8,805 bases of DNA from Syntrophobacterales bacterium (GTDB lineage Bacteria; Desulfobacterota; Desulfobaccia; Desulfobaccales; 0-14-0-80-60-11): contig JALNYP010000110.1 in NCBI GenBank assembly GCA_023229795.1, positions 1 through 8,805 on the forward strand, written 5' to 3'. Every line of letters starts with the position of its first letter. Position 1 is the stretch's first letter. A program made the position numbers and the translations under genes. Below the pieces are notes generated by a model that did no database searches, was not told the DNA's origin, and saw nothing but the letters and a program-made list of their open reading frames with translations. Shown here one piece after another: positions 5,320 to 8,805 of the stretch.

Positions 5320-6711
5320 TCATTTCTTCTTTGTGCCGATCAACCGGCGTTCTTTATTCACCTGGCGGGCTCGGGAGATGCCGAGTTTTCCCGGGGGCAC
5401 CTCCTTGGTGATGGTGGAGCCGGCCCCCACGTAAGCCCCGGCGCCCACAGTCACCGGCGCCACCAGCGCGGTGTTGCTGCCGATAAAGACTTTCTCGCCG
5501 ATGATGGTGCGGTGTTTCTGCTCGCCGTCGTAGTTGCAGGTGATGGTGCCGGCCCCCACATTGGTCCCGGCCCCCACCTCGGCGTCGCCCAGGTAGGTAA
5601 GATGGCCGGCCTTGACGCCTTCATGCAGGACGGATTTTTTCACTTCCACGAAGTTGCCGACATGCACCCGTTGGCGCAGGTCGGCGCCGGGCCGGAGATG
5701 GGCGCAGGGGCCGATATCCACTCCCGCGGCCAAGCGGCTCTGGGTAATGACGCTGCCCATTTTGACATAGACGTTATTTTCGAGGGTGGAATCGACAATT
5801 TTGACCGAAGCCTCGATGACGCAGTCCTCGCCAATAACGGTCTGGCCCTGGAGATAGACGTTGGGGTAAATGGTGGTATCCTGGCCGATGGTCACCCCGG
5901 ATTCGATATAAGCGGACTCGGGATCAATGAAGGTAACCCCCCGGTCCAGGTGCCGGGCGTTGATGGCCCGCTTGATGGTCTGGGTGGCCGCGGCCAGCTC
6001 GGCTCGGCTGTTGATCCCCAGCAGGTTGTCCCGGTCCGGGTCCACCAGGGGCGCCACCGCCCTGCCCTGCTCCCGGGCCATCTGGATCAGGTCGGTGAGA
6101 TAAATCTCCCGGGTCACGGGACTGGGCGCCAGGCGCGACAGATTTTCCTTGAGGAAGGCGGCGTCAAAACAGTAAGCCCCGGTATTGATCTCCCCAATGG
6201 CCAGAATTTCCGGGCAGTCTTTGGCATCTTTGCATTGCACGATGGCCTTGACCTGGCCCGCCTCCCGCACCACCCGGCCGTAGTGGGCCCCGTCGGCCAG
6301 TTCGATGGTCTGAATGGTAATCGCCGCGCCGGTGCTTTTATGCAACCGTTGCAGGGCCAAAATGCTATCTCCGGAGATCAAGGGCGCGTCGCCGCACAGC
6401 ACCATGACCGTACCGGCCGCGGGCGGCACCGCGGGCATGGCCACCTGCACCGCGTGCCCGGTGCCCAACTGGGGCTCCTGGACCACAAAACGCACCCCGT
6501 AATCCCGGTAGGCCTCCTGGACCCGCTCGGCCTGGTGACCCACCACTAAGACGATGTCATCCACCCCGGCGCTTTTCAGGGTATCGATCAGGTAGGCCAA
6601 CATCGGCCGGCCCAGGATCTCATGCAAGACCTTGGGCTTCTTTGATTTCATCCGGGTCCCCTGGCCGGCGGCCAGGATGACGGCGGTGAGGTTGTTTGCT
6701 AACGTCTCCAT
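5320..6711 (-). CDS. glmU: Bifunctional N-acetylglucosamine-1-phosphate uridyltransferase / glucosamine-1-phosphate acetyltransferase
   Basis: It catalyses the last two steps to UDP-GlcNAc: acetylation of glucosamine-1-phosphate with acetyl-CoA, then uridylyl transfer from UTP. The 463-aa length suits the family (E. coli 456). The N-terminal nucleotidyltransferase domain (about 5-235) has LAAGQGTRM (13-21), KPKVLH with K27, CGDAP with D108 and GINSRAEL with N234. The C-terminal left-handed beta-helix (about 255-445) shows hexapeptide repeats, R340, K358, the probable general base H370 in HLTYLGD, Y373 and N384. Both active sites look complete. ATG 6711 has an AAAGGT ribosome site 7-8 nt upstream. 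It precedes glmS, likely in one transcript. The E. coli order atpC-glmU-glmS is kept here except for the antitoxin/RAYT module lying upstream. Confidence 0.98.
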   Translation of the reverse strand: METLANNLTAVILAAGQGTRMKSKKPKVLHEILGRPMLAYLIDTLKSAGVDDIVLVVGHQAERVQEAYRDYGVRFVVQEPQLGTGHAVQVAMPAVPPAAGTVMVLCGDAPLISGDSILALQRLHKSTGAAITIQTIELADGAHYGRVVREAGQVKAIVQCKDAKDCPEILAIGEINTGAYCFDAAFLKENLSRLAPSPVTREIYLTDLIQMAREQGRAVAPLVDPDRDNLLGINSRAELAAATQTIKRAINARHLDRGVTFIDPESAYIESGVTIGQDTTIYPNVYLQGQTVIGEDCVIEASVKIVDSTLENNVYVKMGSVITQSRLAAGVDIGPCAHLRPGADLRQRVHVGNFVEVKKSVLHEGVKAGHLTYLGDAEVGAGTNVGAGTITCNYDGEQKHRTIIGEKVFIGSNTALVAPVTVGAGAYVGAGSTITKEVPPGKLGISRARQVNKERRLIGTKKK

Positions 6712-6757
6712 CTCATACCTTTATGCACTCTATATGCCAAATTGTTATATTTTAGAC

Positions 6758-6778
6758 GTAGGGTGCGTTTTACGCACC
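6758..6778 (+). repeat. GTAG-REP hairpin, left copy
   Basis: GTAG is followed by GGTGCGT (6762-6768), a 3-nt loop, and ACGCACC (6772-6778), a perfect 7-bp stem. It matches the copy at 7352-7372 at 20 of 21 positions but in opposite orientation. It begins 4 nt beyond the RAYT stop codon and lies 46 nt upstream of the glmU start. A 5' GTAG next to a palindrome is the hallmark of REP sequences processed by RAYT transposases. Confidence 0.85.
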
Positions 6779-6782
6779 AGCA

Positions 6783-7334
6783 TCATTCGCCGAAATTATC
6801 CGAGGGATACTCCTCAACGCCGCCGCCACCCCAATTGGGCGGATAGAACCCCTGAGTGACAAAACGGTGGATGGTTGAATAAGGCCAATCCATCGGGCTT
6901 TTCGCATATCTATGTTTCACCGGGTTCCAATGGAGGTAGTCCAGATGGCGGTGAAAATCCGGGTCATCTCGGATGACATGTTCCCAAAAGCGCCGTTGCC
7001 AAACACAGCCTTCCTGGCGACGGTTCCTTGATATATTGACATTCTCTTTGGAATAACACAAATTACCGCAGTTTTTGGTCACATAAGCCTTGATCACTGC
7101 CCAGCGGGCCGCATATCTGGCGTCATGTTCCGGTAAGGTCCATATAGTATGCAGATGGTCTGGCAACAAAACCCAGGCCTCAATGCTGAACGGCATTGCT
7201 TGCCGGACCTTGGAAATACCTGCCCGCAAGGCTTGACGAACTTCCGGGGAAGTTAATATCGGGCGCCGACCATGGGTCACCACGGTAAAAAAATAAGTAC
7301 CGCCCGCTTTCTTAATACGTCGATACTCTGGCAA
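6783..7334 (-). CDS. REP-associated tyrosine transposase (RAYT, Y1/IS200-like)
   Basis: Single-copy Y1 nuclease that binds and nicks REP hairpins. I place the start at TTG 7334, giving 183 aa beginning MPEYRR-IKKAGGTYFFTVV, because RAYTs typically begin just before (P)xYRRxxxxGGTYFFTV and an AAAGGA site lies 8 nt upstream. An upstream GTG at 7367 is in frame but falls inside the REP hairpin and adds 11 unconserved residues. The HUH-type metal motif is H60-L-H62 in LLPDHLHTIW. The C-terminal half has VWQRRFWEHVIRDDPDF and LDYLHWNPVKH, with Y133 the likely nucleophile, followed by DWPYSTIHRFV, all typical of the family. It looks intact. Nearly identical REP hairpins flank it in opposite orientations. 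The gene sits between an antitoxin-like gene and glmU on the same strand. Confidence 0.93.
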   Translation of the reverse strand: MPEYRRIKKAGGTYFFTVVTHGRRPILTSPEVRQALRAGISKVRQAMPFSIEAWVLLPDHLHTIWTLPEHDARYAARWAVIKAYVTKNCGNLCYSKENVNISRNRRQEGCVWQRRFWEHVIRDDPDFHRHLDYLHWNPVKHRYAKSPMDWPYSTIHRFVTQGFYPPNWGGGGVEEYPSDNFGE

Positions 7335-7351
7335 GCGATCGTTCCTTTCAT

Positions 7352-7372
7352 GGTGCGTGAAACGCACCCTAC
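7352..7372 (-). repeat. GTAG-REP hairpin, right copy
   Basis: On the minus strand GTAG is followed by GGTGCGT, a 3-nt TTC loop and ACGCACC. It is identical to the left copy except for one loop base and points towards it. It lies just upstream of the RAYT ribosome site, so the hairpin could sit in the RAYT mRNA leader and influence its expression. A further GTAGCCCG motif at 7389-7396 may be a degraded REP unit. Confidence 0.85.
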
Positions 7373-7402
7373 GGGTTTCACATAAAGCCGTAGCCCGTTA
7401 GC

Positions 7403-7657
7403 TCAGGCAAAATCTATTCCCCATTCGACGCGCATTTTTTGTTGATGCGCCAGACCGTTCCCCTTTCCCCAGATGCTGTAAGTGCTTTTTACCAGCTTTT
7501 GATAGGTCCCTTGCCGCTCTCCCCTCTTCAACAGACAAATCCCTCGGTGAACGGCCTCAGCCAACGAAATCCTTTGAACCTTGGCATACCTGTCGAGCCA
7601 AATTTTATCCTCGTCAGAGATGAAAATACTTAGTTCTTTCGGCAGGCATATTATCAC
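7403..7657 (-). CDS. Antitoxin-like small protein (ribbon-helix-helix/VapB-type), no toxin partner
   Basis: An 84-residue protein with a GTG start at 7657 and an AAAAGGA ribosome site just upstream. Residues 8-45 (LSIFISDEDKIWLDRYAK then an RISLAEAVHRGICLLKRGE segment) fit an N-terminal beta strand plus two helices, as in RHH antitoxins of the CopG/VapB kind. The C-terminal part (YQKLVKSTYSIWGKGNGLAH then QQKMRVEW) resembles the toxin-binding tails that such antitoxins share (x-W-x(n)-DGLAYQ-x-RxEW). In known pairs the toxin gene, often a PIN-domain VapC, follows directly. Here the next gene is the RAYT, and I see no PIN-like ORF. It may be a solitary antitoxin or a leftover of a broken module. 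The family is assigned by eye. Confidence 0.65.
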   Translation of the reverse strand: MIICLPKELSIFISDEDKIWLDRYAKVQRISLAEAVHRGICLLKRGERQGTYQKLVKSTYSIWGKGNGLAHQQKMRVEWGIDFA

Positions 7658-7720
7658 CGAATCCTTTTCTCGCCCTGATAACCTTTTAGCCGTTAAAATA
7701 CTACTATTTTCTAAAAATGA

Positions 7721-7752
7721 AAAGGCAAGCCCGGGTTTCCAGGCTTGCCTTT
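7721..7752 (-). terminator. Intrinsic terminator of the ATP synthase operon
   Basis: AAAGGCAAGCC (7721-7731) pairs perfectly over 11 bp with GGCTTGCCTTT (7742-7752) around a 10-nt loop. It starts 25 nt after the atpC stop, and on the minus strand the stem runs into TTTTCATTTTT. On the plus strand TTTATTTAT follows, so it may work in both directions. It separates the atp operon from the antitoxin/RAYT/glmUS genes. Confidence 0.9.
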
Positions 7753-7777
7753 ATTTATAGGTTTCGTGAGTAATGGT

Positions 7778-8185
7778 TTAGCGGCCGGCTACTTTGGCGC
7801 GCACCAGGGAGCGGCGCATGGCCGCCTCGGCCCGGGTCCAGTCGATCACCTCGGTCTTGGAAGCGGCCAGGCGCTTTTCGGCCCGTTCCAAGGCCCGTCT
7901 GGCCCGTTCCACATCGATCTCCCGGCCCTTTTCGGCCGCTTCCGCCACGATGGTCACCTTCTCGCCGGTGACCTCGGCAAAACCGCCGGCCACCGCCAGG
8001 TATTCGATCTGGCCGCCCTTACGGTAATACATCTCGCCGATTGCCAGGGCGCTCAAGAAGGGGATATGGCCCGGCAGAACGCCGAATTGGCCTTCCACGC
8101 CGGGGCACACCACAACATCGGCCTCGGTGGACAGGACCAGGCGGTCGGGAGTAACCACATCCAACAGGAGTTGTTTTTCTGCCAT
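7778..8185 (-). CDS. atpC: F1Fo ATP synthase epsilon subunit
   Basis: Central-stalk subunit that couples rotor rotation to the F1 head and can inhibit ATP hydrolysis. The 135-residue length is typical. The N-terminal beta-sandwich (1-85) contains LDVVTPDRLVLSTEADVVV, the PGVEGQFGVLPGHIPFLSAL signature and YLAVAGGFAEV. The C-terminal helical hairpin (about 88-132) is rich in Ala, Arg and Glu (ERARRALERAEKRL). A GGGGAGG ribosome site lies about 9 nt before ATG 8185. It follows atpD by 21 nt on the same strand and is the last gene of the operon, with a strong terminator beyond it. Confidence 0.97.
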   Translation of the reverse strand: MAEKQLLLDVVTPDRLVLSTEADVVVCPGVEGQFGVLPGHIPFLSALAIGEMYYRKGGQIEYLAVAGGFAEVTGEKVTIVAEAAEKGREIDVERARRALERAEKRLAASKTEVIDWTRAEAAMRRSLVRAKVAGR

Positions 8186-8206
8186 AGGCTTTGGCCTCCC
8201 CTGCCC

Positions 8207-8805
8207 TTAGGCAGCCGCCAGCCGTTCGGCTTTGGCCACCGCTTCTTCGATAGCACCTACCATGTAGAAGGCCTGTTCCGGCAGATCGTCGTGCTTGCCT
8301 TCGATGATTTCCTTAAAGCCACGCACGGTGTCCGGCACGGACACGAATTTGCCTTCCTGGCCGGTGAACTGGGCGGCGACGAAGAAGGGCTGGGACAGGA
8401 AGCGCTGAATCTTCCGGGCCCGGGCCACGGTGAGCTTGTCTTCGTCGGAGAGTTCGTCGATACCCAGAATGGCGATGATGTCCTGCAGGTCCTTATACTT
8501 CTGGAGGGTCTGCTGGACGTTCCGGGCCACGTAGTAGTGCTCCTCGCCCACGACTTGCGGGTCCAGGATCCGGGAGGTGGAATCCAGGGGGTCCACCGAA
8601 GGGTAGATGCCCAGCTCTGTAAGCGCCCGGGAGAGCACCACGGTGCCATCCAGATGGGCAAAGGTGGTGGCCGGGGCCGGGTCGGTCAAGTCATCGGCGG
8701 GTACGTAAATGCACTGTACCGAGGTGACCGAACCTTTCTTGGTGGAGGTGATGCGCTCCTGCAATTCACCGAGGTCGGTGCCCAGGGTGGGCTGGTAACC
8801 TACGG
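8207..8805 (-). CDS. atpD: F1Fo ATP synthase beta subunit, C-terminal part (partial)
   Basis: Catalytic subunit of the F1 head. The reading frame is open to the right edge, so only about the last 198 residues of roughly 470 are present. The first visible residues are VGYQPTL, then LQERITSTKKGSVTSVQ, YVPADDLTDPAPATTFAHLD, PLDSTSRIL, DIIAILGIDELSDEDK, ARARKIQRFLSQPFF and LPEQAFYMVG, all characteristic of the family. The Walker A P-loop lies off the window. An internal TTG at 8764 is not a real start. The rest of the atp operon should continue to the right. Confidence 0.98.
   Translation of the reverse strand, partial: VGYQPTLGTDLGELQERITSTKKGSVTSVQCIYVPADDLTDPAPATTFAHLDGTVVLSRALTELGIYPSVDPLDSTSRILDPQVVGEEHYYVARNVQQTLQKYKDLQDIIAILGIDELSDEDKLTVARARKIQRFLSQPFFVAAQFTGQEGKFVSVPDTVRGFKEIIEGKHDDLPEQAFYMVGAIEEAVAKAERLAAA

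Noticed and set aside
5512..6549. Long plus-strand open frame opposite glmU (also 4166-5299 opposite glmS and 2135-2752 opposite panE)
   Set aside because: These are GC-rich antisense shadows of clear genes, with no family resemblance and proline/glycine/histidine-rich composition.
8207..8764. Start of atpD at 8764
   Set aside because: The frame continues to the window edge with conserved beta-subunit sequence (VGYQPTL...), so the TTG there is internal.

Overview
The window looks like chromosomal DNA of a GC-rich Gram-negative bacterium, most likely a deltaproteobacterial sulfate-reducer or syntroph (Desulfobacca/Syntrophobacter-like). This placement is inferred from the protein style (GlmS, GlmU, F1-ATPase beta), the atpDC-glmU-glmS order, a small wHTH/Zn-ribbon regulator of the COG3357 type, and dispersed CGCAGAG- and AGTGGYC-type repeats. 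No rRNA or tRNA is present to fix the taxonomy.

Left end (1-637): an AT-richer, decayed accessory stretch. A minus-strand IS630-type transposase start runs off the left edge. Just upstream of it lies a minus-strand remnant that reads as the C-terminal end of a caspase-like (peptidase C14) protein with at least one frameshift. Beyond that is a second short coding-like remnant (423-539) of unknown family.

Middle left (638-3380): a lipoprotein Cu/Zn superoxide dismutase gene (sodC, +); two paralogous mini zinc-ribbon proteins (-) separated by a non-coding stretch holding a candidate promoter and a 79-nt nested hairpin; a panE-type ketopantoate reductase (-), whose gene ends 17 bases before the second zinc-ribbon gene begins; and a divergent wHTH/zinc-ribbon regulator (+). 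A 26-bp inverted CGCAGAG repeat lies between that regulator and glmS.

Middle right (3383-6711): glmU followed by glmS, both minus and so transcribed glmU then glmS. Together they make UDP-N-acetylglucosamine from fructose-6-phosphate, in combination with GlmM encoded elsewhere. Their 107-bp spacer is filled by heptamer repeats (AGTGGYC) forming a 15-bp perfect inverted repeat.

Right end (6712-8805): the end of the ATP synthase operon (atpD partial, atpC, then a strong intrinsic terminator), all minus. Between this terminator and glmU lies an accessory module: a solitary antitoxin-like gene and a REP-associated tyrosine transposase (RAYT) gene bracketed by two nearly identical, oppositely oriented GTAG-REP hairpins. 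atpC-glmU-glmS is a known gene order in E. coli, so the RAYT module appears to have been inserted into an otherwise conserved block.

The most noteworthy items are the self-contained RAYT/REP unit with an orphan antitoxin, the broken caspase-like gene abutting an IS630 end, the pair of mini zinc-ribbon proteins, and three distinct palindromic repeat types in intergenic spaces. I see no clearly new multi-gene defence or biosynthetic system.
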